DNA from: Cladorrhinum sp. PSN259
Taxonomy: Eukaryota; Ascomycota; Sordariomycetes; Sordariales; Podosporaceae
NCBI GenBank assembly: GCA_033725935.1
Contig: MU867102.1
Coordinates: forward strand, 1-64,000
Direction of reading: 5' to 3'
Length of the DNA stretch: 64,000 bases
A program made the translations under genes and the position numbers. The notes below the pieces were generated by a model. It was not told where the DNA came from and made no database searches. It saw only the letters and a program-made list of their open reading frames with translations. Below are positions 11,134-23,891 of this stretch, piece after piece; positions within the stretch are counted from its first letter, which is position 1, and every line of letters begins with the position of its first letter.

Positions 11134-12340
11134 CATGAAAAAAAGGCGTTAATATTCTGGTTTACGGACCATGATAGGTGATCATGTATATTTTAAACAT
11201 TGTACAATACAACAAATTCCCCAATACGGCCGGAGTGATGGCAGCACGCCATGAGAATGATGCAGTAATGTACACCTTGGCTGTATACGAATCTTTGATC
11301 TTTCCAGTTCAATGATCTTTAAATCAGAATTTTGCCTGGGAGGGCTGCAACAGAGAGAAGTGTATTACCCACCAAGAACCAAGAAGCAAAGAACCCAAAC
11401 ATTTGTTTTTGCAAGAATGCAAACAGTTACGAGGATATAGAAAACGAACAAATAACCAATCTTAAAGGAGTGTAAGCAACAGTGGAAGCAAATCCAGGCA
11501 TACTAAAAGGCTATTGAACTTCTTTCTGTCTCAATGTCTGTCTGCTTGTTACAACAGTCCTTTAACATGAATATCCGCAGTTCAATCCTCCTTCCCCACT
11601 GCCTCCTGTTTCAACCGCTCTCATACCCACCCTTCTTCCTCCATCTCGTCCTACTGGCCTTCAGACCTTGCTTCCAAGAGAATTGTAAATTCGAGTTCCC
11701 AACCCAAACCAAACCAGCAAACCAAAAAAGAATAGCGCTTGAGAAGCAGAGCAGCTGCAAATTGGTAAACGCTACGTGCGCGGAAACAAACAAACCAATA
11801 AGTTGAAGTGACAGGGAGTTTTAAAAAAAGTAAAAGATTCCGAAATCGCTCCTCTATGTTTCATGAGTAAAAAACCGAGTGATTAAAAGCAGAAAAAAAA
11901 AAGGATGACGTCAGTAACAAAAGAGGGTATGTTAAGCAGAGCGATATGAATGCGAATGTTTGTTGACAAAAAAGAAAATCGGTGTGTGGTGTTGTGTGAC
12001 AGTTTAAGATATCTCCGCATTCTATATAACGGAGGTCAAAAGAGGTTAGGGAAGCGTTTCGACAGATGATGATGTTGATAGGGTATGTGATGGAGTTCAG
12101 TTTGGTTTGTTGTATCGGTGGTGATAATGGTGATGATGTGTACATGTATGTTGTCGACGGATTATGATCTGTAAATGTGAACAAGGTTCCCTCCCCTGAC
12201 GCCGTGCCGAAAACCGCCAAGTGCGTACGCGTAGAGGAAGAAGTAATGAATCGTGCTCAATGATGCAGAAAGCATTTGCCCAGGCGCCGCTTTAAATAAT
12301 GAATAGCCGCTTCGGATCTTCCCAACCAGTTTTAGACCCC

Positions 12341-15300
12341 TCAGCTCATTTCCCCGACACAGAACAGCTCGATCTCATCCCCTTGTGAGCCGCGTTCTCC
12401 CTCATACCATTCAGAAATGGCAATCTGAATGTCGTCGTCGCTTTCAATCGTCACAAAGTCGCCATCCTCGTCGCGGTACCGCAGCTTCAAATCGCCCTTA
12501 GCAATTCGGCTACTGGTGAATTTGGAAAGTTTGAGGTCAATGCGATTGATAAGACTTTCGTAATTATGCTTCTTGAAGTCAACAACCAGAGTAAAGTAAT
12601 TGCCGCTTTCATAGTTGACCTTGACCCTCAACTGGTTGGTGGGGTTTGTGATAGGGGTAGGAGGAACCATGCCATGGCCTGCCATACCCATTGGTGCTGT
12701 GTTCAATCCAGGAGCAACTGCTCTAGTGGTGTCAAGAGGAGCGAGAGGAGCCAATCCTGCCGGTGGGGGGCCAGGTGGTGGGAGATTGGCCGCACTTCCA
12801 GGCGTGCCTTGCCGAGGATAGACGGGCTGTGTCGGGAACTGCGCCATCCCACTGTACTGTCTCTGCCGCTGCGCTCCGGGTGAGCTAGTGTTGGTTCGCA
12901 AGGGCAGATCATTGGCCGGGCTGCCTGAGTTACTGCGTGGAATATTAGAGTCATGGCGGGCATGGATTGCATGTGGTGGATGGTTCCCCCCAGCAAGGTG
13001 CGCTGGAATTCCCGGAACGGCGGGAACTGACTGCTGAGCGCGTGCTGCTTGGCCGTTGATATCAGGCGTGCTGTAGCTCCTACTACGTTGTTGTTGTTGT
13101 AGCTGAGCCGCATGCGCAGAGTCACGAGGATGCACCGGCATCACCGGCATAGAAGGTCCTCTTGGATTCCTGCCGGTTGGCGCAGATAAGCCATACGTAT
13201 TCGCTTGAGACCCATCTCGTGACGGCGCGCGTGGCATAGCAGGTGCAGTATGGCGATTGTGGTCGTTTGGATCCCATGTTGACTGAGGAGTTGATGATCT
13301 TGGGAACCCATACCCTGAAGTAAATATGCCACTCGTCGTGCTAGTTCGACTGGACGCTGGAGACTCGGCGACCGGTGAGAACCACGAGTTGTCACCCGGT
13401 CTTTGGAATGGCGAAGCCTGGCTTGAAACTGTAGTCTGCACACTCAATGGAGTTGGAGGCTGAAGCATTGGGAATTGTGGAGGTGGTTGCCGAGCAATGC
13501 CGGCCAGGGAGTGCGAACTATCGCTGGTAGCTGAGCGTTGCCGCAAACTGGTGCTAGAAGCATTGCGCTGCATCGTTCCGGGAAACGAGATTGGTGGGTT
13601 CTGCATCGATGGGGTTGGCACAACAGTTGTGTCATCGTCGTCGTCGTCGTCTTGCTGCTGGGCGTACGGATTCTCTAAATTGTTGGCTTGCGATGCAGTC
13701 CATGTAAAGTCTGTTGGTCCCCGGTCTGGGCTCTGCTGTTGAGCCTGAATGGCCTTCTTCTCTCGCTGTTGGTTCAACCCATCTCTCCACTTGTTCAGGG
13801 CCTCCTCATTCTGGAACCGAATCGTAAAGTTCTCAACTCCGGGGTCTCCTTTCCAGCAAACCTGGATCGTGTATGAACCAGGCTTGGCTGCAGCAATAAC
13901 GTCCGTTACGTTTGTCATGAAGATCCTGCCCTTCAATTGAAGCTTTGCGTTCTTGTTTCTTGGTTTGGGAGCGGCCGACTTGGTCTTGTCCTTCTTGTCC
14001 TTGCTCTTGCCGGGCACAACCTCCTTGCAACACAGGAGGATACTCTCAAAGAGATAGATCTCATACTGCACGGGGTCGTTATTTAGCGGAGTTGCCCGAC
14101 CCGCTTCAGCGGCCTGCCAACGGCTTAAGAGACTTACATCCTTCTCTTGATCGCTCTTGCCCGTGATGACGGTGTAAACACCGCACAACAGGAGTCTGCC
14201 AAACTGGTCTACCTGATGGTTCTTCCAGTCCTCTACTCTTGATTTCAGATCCTCAACAGCCTCATCCAGCACAGCCCTGTCCACGGCTTCGTTGGCTTTT
14301 TGAAGCACTCTTGAAGCGGCCTCTTTCCCAGCGGTGAGGTCTGCTATCGTGGCTTCGTCCTCGGACTTTTTGAGCAACTCCTGTTACAAACTTTTTAGCA
14401 AACAATATCCTGTCTGGCTCGATGGCCACAACCTACATTTAAAAGCAACGGGTATTTGACCAGACGTTGCATCGGTTTCAAGAGAAACCCGTCGAGTGTG
14501 TTCAAGTCACACGCCACAGCGTGGCCGGCCTGTTGAATCTTGTCGAACACCTGGGCCGCCAGCCGTCCAGCCTTGTTCTGGTTGGCAATGAAAGGCTGGT
14601 AGCACATTTTGAACGTCTCCTCGTACGCCACAAAAGGACTGCCCCACTCTTGCCTGGCTGCCGGCTGCGAGTTTGTTGTTTCCACCCTGATCAAAAACTT
14701 GCGCTGGCAGTCCAGAATTGCGTTGATGTTGAGGAAGATATCGTGTACAACATCTCCAGGAATAATACCCCTCTCTTCCAGTGTCTTCTTCAAGTCCTGC
14801 AAGTTCTCCAAATCCTGCACATATTTGCGCTCTGTGTCGACCATCTCCCTCACGACGTAGTCTCGATGGCTCATCTGGGAGCCCGGCTGCATGGCATCGT
14901 CTTCTGGATACGGCTGGACCTGGCGGAGCAACCCCTTTTGATCGAGAAGGTCGAGAACATAGTTAATAACTGATGTGACCTGGCAGAGAGTTAGACAAAT
15001 GCGCTGATTGCTGGGATATTCATAACCCTGATAACCTCACCTTTACGAATCCGGTGGTGTCTTCGTTTAAAAGGTCCGCAATAATAAAACATTCCGTCGT
15101 AGGAACGCTGAGTTCGTTTTGGCAAGCCTTGACAAAGTTCAGAATCGCTACTTTCTGCCGTTTAGATTCGCTGGTCATCGATTCATCAACTGAAAGTGGT
15201 TTCTCTGGCTGCAGCGCGTTGTAGATTGCGAGTAGCGGGTACCCGGTTCGAAGAAGTTTCCACAGTGATTCCACAGGCCCTCCTTCATCCATATTTGCTA

Positions 15301-15604
15301 CCATATCTTCGAGCTGGTCCATGTATCCCTCGAATCCTGGCACGGTGGCCAGTCTCTGCTTCAAAGAAACACATATTTGGTATAAGGAGCGCGAGGCATC
15401 AGCTCGTTGATTGATGATATTATTGGTCGCTACGACCTGGCCATTTGATGGCGTATTAGTATTGAAGGTCGTGGAGCTGGAAAGCGAACTGAGTGAGGTT
15501 GTAGAGTTGGTGGCCGGGAATGTTGCCGATCCAGAGAGCTGGCTCACGCGAGGCGGCGCGCCGGGCACCAGACCCATATGGTTTAATCTGTCGACTACGT
15601 CCAT
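12341..15604 (-). CDS. cdc24: Cdc24, guanine nucleotide exchange factor for Cdc42
   Basis: Three exons (15041-15604, 14437-14979, 12341-14380) encode 1048 residues; the introns are 61 bp (14980-15040) and 56 bp (14381-14436), both phase 0. Domains in order: CDC24 calponin-homology-like region (about 72-190, ADASRSLYQICVSLKQRL), DH/RhoGEF domain (about 226-425; TERKYVQDLE, LDGFLLKPMQRLVKYPLLL), PH domain (about 429-575; FGRLLLCGVYTV, NEEALNKWRDGL), a long disordered Ser/Pro/Gln region, and a C-terminal PB1 domain (about 953-1048) with the acidic OPCA signature RYRDEDGDFVTIESDDD. Known role: activates Cdc42/Rac at sites of polar growth, with PB1 binding the scaffold Bem1. The start ATG at 15602-15604 is the first in-frame ATG; a TAG lies upstream in frame, but an upstream non-coding or coding exon ending at CTTGCAG (about 15639) cannot be excluded. 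Confidence 0.95.
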
Positions 15605-18600
15605 GCTTCTGTCTCCATTCGCGAACCGCAGATGCTGCAAGTTTACCTAGGAAAAGGCGGAGGGCGGTCGGGGTAATGTGTTGGGCGGTATTGGTGCTCT
15701 GGGTCGAGAGTCAATCGTGGGAGGGTTGCACGGAGAGGGCGATCGCAGGCGGACTCTATCGGGACGGCAGAGGGCGATCGATTCGGAGGCGGTCAGTCGT
15801 GATCGCGGATAGGGGTGACGAGGTGCAAACAACTTGCAGTTCGCAACGTGTCGAATGTGAGGATTGGGTAGCTGGCGCTCGCCGTGTTGGCCTTGTTGCG
15901 CTCGTCGCTCGCCGCCACTTTGGGCCCTTGTTCACCCGAACGGTAAATGCTTGCGGCGCTTTGCCTCGTTGGGACCTGAATGTCTATGTAGGGGTCTCGT
16001 GCGAATTACAGCCGCTGTTTATCGCTGGCGCTGTTGTCGTCGTTGCCGATCGGCTTGGGAGCTGCCGATACAGTTGTTGCGATGGACAGCCTGTCGCCTA
16101 TTCCTGTGTGCCTTTGGCTTCCTCCTGTTTGTCCTTCCTTCTCTTTCGACCCGTGGCTGGGGGGTGTCTTGGCTTCCAGACTCCAATCCGCTGATGGTTC
16201 CTCTCGCTGCCTCTTTTCGTTCACTGTGTTGGCGGGAAAGAGGCGGTCGCGCCGTACCTTGTCGCAAAAAAAAATCCACCGACAAACAAAGTGGTGGTAT
16301 TAGTGAGTGAGCGTGCTGGGTGTTACCGCAGGACCAAGTGCAGGTTGTCGGTGCAGGTGGTGGTGTCGAGTGGTGAGTGGATGGTTTGAAACGAAGGGTT
16401 GTGGCAAGGACCGCAGGGACCGCTCTCGGAGATGGTTGGTTGGTTGGCCGCGCGAAAGGGGACAAGAGACCGCCCAAGTTCGGTTTGGGGGGGCGCTGCT
16501 GAAATGGGGGCCACTTTACCACAGAATGTCGGGAGCGGCGGAGTAAACGGCTAGGCGGGCGTGACCAAGATCAACCTCGAGGGCAGGCGGGTGGCTGCCC
16601 ATTCAACGCACTCCATGTACCTATGTAAGCACCTAACAAGCCCTGCTAGGCATGAGCTGAATATTTCAGTTGCCCTTCAAACTTTTCCATGTCTTGCTGC
16701 TTTTGGCGTCCCCTTCTCTGTTTACAATTGTCTTGCATGTTATTGTTGTGGTTATTGACAACCTAGACCCGGAGTACCTCTCCGTAGATATTTACAGCGA
16801 TGTGAGTTGACGACGGAGGAGGTGCTTTCCAATACCCCTAGGACTTCCAGGTTGGATGTTTCTTCTTCTCACACGCACGGCTGTCTCTGCTGTTATGCCG
16901 GTTGATCACCCACATTTTGCCTACCTGGCCTCAGTACAATTCCATGTCTGTGCCGTTCCGCATGCCTGCTGCAGACGTCCCATCAAGTGCGATGCCCTGT
17001 GTCGAAAGTGTTTGGGGAGAGCGCATCATTCTCCTAGGTTGTGCCTCGGCCCTCGCGAACCGCAAACAGATGGAATAAATACTTTGCAGATGCAAGGGCG
17101 GCAACAGAATGCAGACTGACGGTTGTGACCGTTTGGTGTCCGCCATGGACCTGAGGGAATCCAATGGAGCCGCCCAAAGAAAGCATTCACAAGGACGGCA
17201 CCCGGCGTCTATCGAATGGGTCTTGGGGAATTCATCAGGGTATTCGAGTTCCAGGTTCATGGCATTGACCAGTCACAGTCACACTCTTTTACCCTTCATT
17301 CCTCAGCAACCGCCGGCGACGTGCTCCCATCACCTCTTCACGCTCTCCGGCTCTTCATGAAGTGAGGGGTGTTGCATTGGCGACTGCCCCTCCATCAGGC
17401 ATGAATTTTGGTGGGCCTTTTTGGTTTCAGGAGTTTCCCAGAAGACTCTGCCGCTAAACCCTTTCGGATATCGCTTGGGCGATTATGTGGACCCTTGAGG
17501 AAGCTTATCACACTCACAACAACCCCAACCCTTGTGGCGTTTGAAATGGCATGCTGGGCTTAAAGAAATCAACGGCAATCAAGTCCGAGCGTATAAACAG
17601 ACGTCTGGTAACAGCGTATTGAGACAGAGATTCTTTTTTGTACAAAGAGAACCCAGGATTGCTAGCTCGGTTGGTGAAAGCAGCAAGACGTCGCATGCGG
17701 ATCTTAGAACCGTTCACTTGATGTTGTAGACAGCCGTAGCATAATGTTTATTTTCTGTAGATCTAGAAGTAGTTCTCCATGATGTCATCTTGAAATGATA
17801 ATGATCGTTTCGAGTGTCACTATTAGCCTGAGGACCGCGGTGGCCGAGGATTGCATTAGGGGCCCGGCATCTTGTCAGTTTGATGTCGAGTTGCGCATGC
17901 ACAATACGCGATGACACCAGTGAGGCCTCAAAGCTGACGACATCGACGGATTGCCACGAGAAACCCCCAGAAGATTTCCACAGATATCCAAAGGCTGAAT
18001 GGGATGTTTCAACTGAGCGAGTGGGAGGTAGGAACATGAAACTTCGAAGAACAGAACCTCCAGTGGCGTTTATGTCTAAATGACCAATAATAAGTCGACC
18101 CATTCTGCATCGGGGGTGTTCGGTGATGGAAGGATTGAGTTGTGCAACCTGATGAAAGTACTGGCAATCATAAGCAGAGTGACTCGCTGACTACCTCATA
18201 TCCAGCAAACCGGTTCATCTTGAAAATTAACAGCTGGAAAAGAGTCGAGATCGAACTGCATTGCCCTGACATCGAATGATAAATGGGCTCCTTCCCAAAG
18301 CGGGATTTCCCTCCTCTCTTCACCCAGACTATACCATTTTGAGAATAAGGCGATCACGCCCACTTTGAGAACCCCACTTTGTTTCGGTTGCTGTGGAAAG
18401 TTGGGAAGTGCTGATCTGGAGTGCTGAAATTGCCAACTTGGAAGCCCTGCCGGTCCGGCCATTCCAGTGTCCAGCGGTATCTACCGTACCTCACCGCAGC
18501 GGCTCGTTTGTCAGCTGCCTGATCCCCGACCGACAGCACTGACACCATCGACTTTGGTGACCAACCTCGAGTTGCCATTGTTCTTCTAGGTTCTAGGTTG

Positions 18601-18986
18601 CCTACGCAGCCTCTGTCGCTCTCCTCTGCACCGCCCTGCACGACACGACCTTGGAACCGACGCCATAGCGACTGGCCGTCTCCGTCATAAATTTACAGAT
18701 CAGATCCCGGCTGATACCAACGAACAAGCACCGGGCGCAAGCGGCGTTGCGCCTCGTCCCTTGTTTTCCCTGTTTGGTTCCCGGGCTGCCGGCAACCCCA
18801 GGTTTGAAGTCTGTCATCTCAGGCAACAGTCACGGCACAACGGTGCAAGCAACTTCGACCCATCTCCTTTGTATCCAGATAGTGTTGTTACTCGACAGCT
18901 GCCAGCCCGAGCACATCACCTTCGTGGATTTACCCCCCGTGGGTATCATCTAATCCATCCGCGTGGCATCTGGTCGCACGCGCGCA
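15605..18986. other. Long intergenic region between divergent genes
   Basis: About 3.4 kb between cdc24 (minus) and the F-box/WD40 gene (plus). The left half is GC-rich with pyrimidine- and purine-rich tracts, as in promoters and leaders of fungal regulatory genes. Overlapping open frames on both strands near 16.0-16.5 kb have no recognisable motif. A 129-codon minus-strand frame at 17714-18103 has a true ATG but no family resemblance. The last 300 bp are probably the 5' leader of the gene at 18987. Confidence 0.5.
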
Positions 18987-21900
18987 ATGGCGGGATTCAA
19001 TTCACAGGCCGATGAAGGGTACTCAGAAGACCCTTTAAACGCGATCGGCGCCCCATCGTCATTCCAAGCCAAGACCCGTCAGGATGCATTATCGGGTTTT
19101 GGGTCGGGCCAAATGGGGCCCGAGATGCAAGAGTGGATGATACAACACATTTCAGGTCTTTCAATAGATCGCAAGACGGGTATGTTGGCATGTCTCGTCC
19201 TCTTCATGTTTCTCAACCAAGGTACTCACCAATCTGCTGTTTTTCAGAGTTAGCCATGGCGCTTCTAAGCGACCTCCCTACCACGATTGTCTCCCAGATC
19301 GTCGAGCAGTTGAAACCTAGACTCTACATCGATTTCGTTCGATATCTTCCTCCCGAGATTTGCCTCAAAATTCTAGGTTTTCTAGATCCGGTTTCATTGA
19401 TTCACGTTGCAAGATCCTGTCGAGCATGGTACGATTTGGCGCTAGATCGGAAGCTATGGGAACAACTGTACTATATGGAAGGGTGGAAGGCCAAACCTGA
19501 CGAGGTAGCGAAATGGGAGGAGATTATGAACAAGTCGTCCTCAAGTCAAGGTGTATCGCGACGGGTGGACTCGGAGGCGGACGGCCATGCCCATAAGAAA
19601 CGCGCCATTGCTGTTTCACCGACACTCGATGCAGACATGGACATGATGATGGTTGATGCCGACAGCTCATTAAAACAAGAGCCAGTACAGATGGATGTTG
19701 GAGAGAGCAGCTTATTTGGTGGACCTCGACATACGCCATCACAGGCTGGCACGCCTCAGAGAGTTGGGGATGTCGAAATGCAGAGCGTCGGCTCCGGATC
19801 AAACTCGAAAGGCAAGGCTGTCGATAGGGGCAGGGGAGCTGATCTCTCCACGGTTTCCGACGGTTCCAGTCGATCCAAAGATAACTTCCTTCAAACGGTC
19901 CTCGCTTCTCCTCCATCGAGGCTTCCGCAGTCCAGCCTGTGGGTGTTGGATGGCCCTTCGAAACGATACAAGATGAACTGGAAGCACGCCTATACCATGC
20001 GCCGACGGCTCGAGTCCAATTGGGAACTTGGTAAATACACTAATTTCCAGTTTCCACATCCCAATCACCCCGAGGAAGGACACGGAGAGTGCATATACAG
20101 TCTACAATTCAATCCTCAATATCTGGTAAGCGGAAGCCGTGACCGCACGTTAAAGGTGTGGGACATGGAGACTCGCCGTTGTCTCCGGACTCTGGCCAAG
20201 CATCGCGGCTCGGTTTTGTGCTTACAGTTTGATTCGGATCCTAAAGAAGACATCATCGTTTCTGGAAGCTCGGATTCCGACGTGATCATCTGGCAGTTCT
20301 CAACCGGCAAGGAGATACAGACGCTCAAGCATGCGCATCGGGAATCTGTGCTCAATGTGAAGTTTGACGAGCGCATCTTGGTCACATGCTCAAAAGATAA
20401 AACGATCAAGATCTTCAACCGGAAACCCCTCCGGCCAGGTGACCTTGGCTATCGTGAGGTTGATCCTGTTGGAACCAGTGTTAATTACGGCTACAACATG
20501 ACGATTTCTCCCGATGACCTGCCTTCAACGCCCGCCTGGACCATGATTGGTGTGTTGGAAGGCCACAGTGCCGCTGTCAATGCTGTTCAAATCCACGGTA
20601 GAGAGGTTGTTTCTGCCAGTGGAGATCGCCACATCAAACTATGGGATTGGCCAAAACAGACGTGTGATCGCACAATCGTCGGACACACCAAGGGAATCGC
20701 ATGCGTACAGTACGATGGCCGTCGCATCGTCAGCGGCAGCAGTGATGACGAAGTCAAAGTCTTTGACCGGCAGACGGGTCTGGAAGTTGCAAGCCTGCGC
20801 GCCCACGATAGTCTCGTCCGCACAGTGCAGGCTGGCTTCGGTGATCTTCCGTACAGCGCAGAAGAGGATGCTGCCGAGGCCAAGAAAATCGACCAGGAAT
20901 ACTTTAGGGCTGTGGAGGCAGGCCTGATTGACGAAAGAGACCGGCCAAGAGCTGGTCGTCGCCAGGGTAATGCCGGGTCCAGAAGGCCGGAGGATATCTG
21001 CGCTTACGGAGCAACATTACCGCCGGGCGGAGGAGGTGGCAAGTACGGACGCATCGTTAGTGGCAGCTACGATACAAGCATCATCATCTGGCGCAGAGAT
21101 AAGGAAGGCGTCTGGAAAGATCAACATCATCTCAAACAGGAAGAGGCTGCTGTTGCTGCCGTACGACAAGGACGAGCAGGCGCTCTTGGAACCAGCTCGC
21201 TCGTAGCTGAGAACCATGCAGGCATTCCTTTGCATCCATCAGTGCGAGGTGCCGTTTCTCGTCAAAGTGACAACGTAGCTGCATCTACCGATGCTGCTGC
21301 TGGATCATCCCGCACCTCCAGCGCACCTCCTGCCACATCTAATAGGCCAACTTTACCCCCTATTAGTGCACTTACGACACAGCTGGGTAACGAAGATAGT
21401 TCAGATCCCATTCATCAGCTTCGCAGGATTATTGATGAGGCTATCCGAAACGGGCAGCAAGCTTTCCAGCGGGCTATCACGGCAAACCCAGGCATTTTAT
21501 CACAGCGTGCGTATGTCGAGGCGGTGATCGATACCCAGCAAAACGCCGTGACAAGAAGTCAGTTGCGACAGGCTTTCTCTGGGGCCCTTATTAGAGCACA
21601 GTTCGAGCAAGCGAGGTTGAGGCGGGAAGCTTTGCGAAACTCGGAACCACCAGCAGAGTCGTCAACTTCGGCATCCACGACAACAGCCGGGCAACCGGGC
21701 CCTCATCTTACTCCTGCTCAAATAGCAGCAGCCCATGCTCATCAAGCCCATGCACAGCTCCGGAATGGCAGTCATGGTCATTTGCATCAGGTACCATCAT
21801 CTTCCGCTTCTTCTCCTGCACCCATTCCCGCCCCGATTCCCCATGTCCTAGCCCCCGCCCAGCACCATCATCATCAAGCACACCATCACCATCCACACAT

Positions 21901-22078
21901 TACACATGCACCACTCGAGGGTCATGACGCCGCTAATCCCGCGCGCGTGTTTAAGCTTCAATTTGATGCGCGGCGCATCATTTGCTGCAGCCAGACGAGC
22001 GTCATTGTAGGGTGGGACTTTTGCAACGGTAATGCCGAGCTGGAGGAGGCGAGCCGATTCTTTGGACATGTTGAATAG
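18987..22078 (+). CDS. F-box/WD40 protein (SCF ubiquitin ligase adaptor)
   Basis: Two exons, 18987-19179 and 19248-22078, encode 1007 residues; the 68-bp intron (19180-19247) has GTATGT...TTTTCAG and joins through a split Glu codon to give RKT-ELAMALLSDLP. An F-box is clear at about 96-142 (LPPEICLKILGFLDPVSL), which binds Skp1. WD40 repeats follow from about 342 to 685 (LVSGSRDRTLKVWD, IIVSGSSDSDVIIW, VVSASGDRHIKLWDW, RIVSGSSDDEVKVFD, RIVSGSYDTSIIIW); a last WD-like blade (about 965-1007, IICCSQTSVIVGWD) lies behind an insertion of some 280 residues rich in Ala, Ser, Pro and His. F-box/WD40 proteins select phosphorylated substrates for SCF ligases. Size and layout suggest the FWD-1 (Slimb-like) group, which in Neurospora degrades the clock protein FRQ, but MET30/scon-2-like proteins share this architecture. 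The start is the first ATG. Confidence 0.93.
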
Positions 22079-22955
22079 AAAAGGGAGGGTTTTGGAGTGA
22101 TAAATTAGCGATGGATTGTTGTAGTTGTTATTATAAGACAGAGCTGTTGGTGCATAATAAGTAGAGAGAAGCGTCCAGGTACTTGAAGAGTATTTGCCTA
22201 TTCTACGCCAGTCACATTTAATAGGTTCTAAAACGAAATCATTGCATTTTCGTAAAATAAAATAAAAACATTATAACCATAACAATGTCAGCGGAGAGCT
22301 ATACTGAGAAATACTGGAAGCGTTGCAGTATGGTTTGTGTGAAGTTGATGGGGATCCATGGAGCTTCCAACCTTGGCACTTATGGCAGGGGTAAGCGAGC
22401 CCACTTGTATATGACCTTGGGAGCGCTGGCCTGATCCTTGCAGTTGCTCTGCTTGACCATTCCTTTCACTTGGAATGCACACTTCTCGGGACCGAAAGAC
22501 AACTCTCAGCGTTCAGACGCAGCAATGTGCCCGATTTATGGAACGCCCCAGAAGTTGGAGGAATCAGAACACTTGAAATTGGACATTGGGTCCAATTGTT
22601 GATTTATAAACATTCGTTCGTGCGAATCATGTCGGGGATTCTGGGGTCCGAGCACCGATGCTGGTGATTAATTGACAGCAGCTCAACATGCTCATCAATC
22701 ACCTTCAGATAAACAAATGTTAACGCTTTAAATCAGCGCAATGGAACCCCGGGACCGATACGATTCGGAGTAGTTGATACGTGTCGGGGATAGCCTGCGG
22801 TTCTTGGGTGCTTTTGGCGTCCATGGTAGATCAACATTTGTCAGCCCGTCCATTATCATCAAGACGTCACCGGTTATTTAACAGATACGAAACCCCTCAG
22901 TAAGGTAGGTTGTCGAGACATTACACAATACACTTCCCCAGTCAACAGCAGCACA
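22079..22955. other. Intergenic; 3' flank and NmrA-like gene promoter
   Basis: AT-rich 3' UTR-like sequence, including an A-run near 22255, follows the F-box gene. The rest is presumably the promoter of the gene at 22956. No further gene seen. Confidence 0.5.
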
Positions 22956-23891
22956 ATGTCTTCACGCAATAACATTCTCGTCGTCGGCGCCACTGGCAAA
23001 CAAGGTGGAGCCGTCATCAAAGCTCTCACTGAGCTGCCCCAGGCCGACCCCCCAATCCACATCCTCGCCATCACCCGCAACCCAGAGTCGGAATCTGCCA
23101 AGACCCTCGTCGCAGCCCACAAGGGGGTGGTTGAGCTCGTCAAGGGCGACACCACTGTCCCCAAGCCCATCTTCAAGGACCACCCCAGGCATTCCATCCA
23201 CAGCCTTTTCCTCGTCACTGCCCCTCCCATGGGCGGTAACAAGTCAACAGAGGAGGAGCAGGCGATTCCCATGATCGATGCCGCCGTCGAGCATGGCGTA
23301 AAGCACATTGTCTTCACTTCTGTCGATCGTGGTGGTGAGGAGAAGTCGTGGACAAACCCCACCCACATCCAGCACTTTTTCGAGAAGCACAACATTGAGA
23401 TTCACCTTCGTGACAAGGCCGCGAAGGAGGAGGGCAAGTTCACCTGGACCATTCTCCGTCCTGTTGCTTTTCTGGACAACTTCCAGCCTGGATTCTTTGG
23501 CAAGATGTTCCCAGCCATGTGGGCTGCTACCTTGTCGCCCACCACCAAGCTTCAACTCATCAGCGTCCGAGACATTGGCAGGTTCGCCGCCAAGGCCCTC
23601 ACTGATCCCGAAGCATGGGCCGGCAGAGCTGTCAGTCTTGCGGGCGATGAGCTCACTCTTGGCGAGGCCAAGGATAAGTTCAAGAAGGCCATCGGCAAGA
23701 ATATGCCACAGAGCTACACAATCCTCGGCAGGGGTCTTCTTTTTGCCATAAAGGAGATGGGTAACATGTTCCAGTGGTTCGAGGATGAGGGATACGGCGC
23801 TAATATCCAGGCGAGGAGGAAGGAGGTTCCCGAGCTCCAGGATTTTGAGAAGTGGTTGAAGGAGGATAGCGGATATGTCAAGAATGAGTGA
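22956..23891 (+). CDS. NmrA-like NAD(P)-binding protein
   Basis: A single uninterrupted frame of 311 residues. The N-terminus NNILVVGATGKQGGAVIKAL carries the GATGxxG dinucleotide-binding loop of the NmrA/HSCARG branch of atypical short-chain dehydrogenases. The middle (KHIVFTSVDRGGEE; WTILRPVAFLDNF) and ISVRDIGRFAAKAL also fit the family. The Tyr-x-x-x-Lys pair of classical dehydrogenases is not apparent at VFTSVD, as is usual in NmrA, where the protein may act as a redox-state sensor rather than an enzyme. It could be a regulator of nitrogen metabolism or a reductase; the sequence alone does not decide. The start has a good context (CACAATGTC). Confidence 0.93.
   Translation: MSSRNNILVVGATGKQGGAVIKALTELPQADPPIHILAITRNPESESAKTLVAAHKGVVELVKGDTTVPKPIFKDHPRHSIHSLFLVTAPPMGGNKSTEEEQAIPMIDAAVEHGVKHIVFTSVDRGGEEKSWTNPTHIQHFFEKHNIEIHLRDKAAKEEGKFTWTILRPVAFLDNFQPGFFGKMFPAMWAATLSPTTKLQLISVRDIGRFAAKALTDPEAWAGRAVSLAGDELTLGEAKDKFKKAIGKNMPQSYTILGRGLLFAIKEMGNMFQWFEDEGYGANIQARRKEVPELQDFEKWLKEDSGYVKNE

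Larger units (their letters stand above)
10565..12340. other. Intergenic stretch containing the assembly gap
   Basis: Holds the 3' flank of mrp10, a hairpin-forming inverted repeat, the damaged gap region (10813-11133) and, further right, AT-rich sequence that is probably the long 3' UTR of cdc24. No gene seen. Confidence 0.6.

Noticed and set aside
16019..16522. Overlapping frames on both strands upstream of cdc24
   Set aside because: Low-complexity Pro/Arg-rich products that mirror each other; no family motif; region fits a promoter and leader.
17714..18103. 129-codon minus-strand frame with a real ATG
   Set aside because: No recognisable motif and no splice partners; length is within chance for this base composition.
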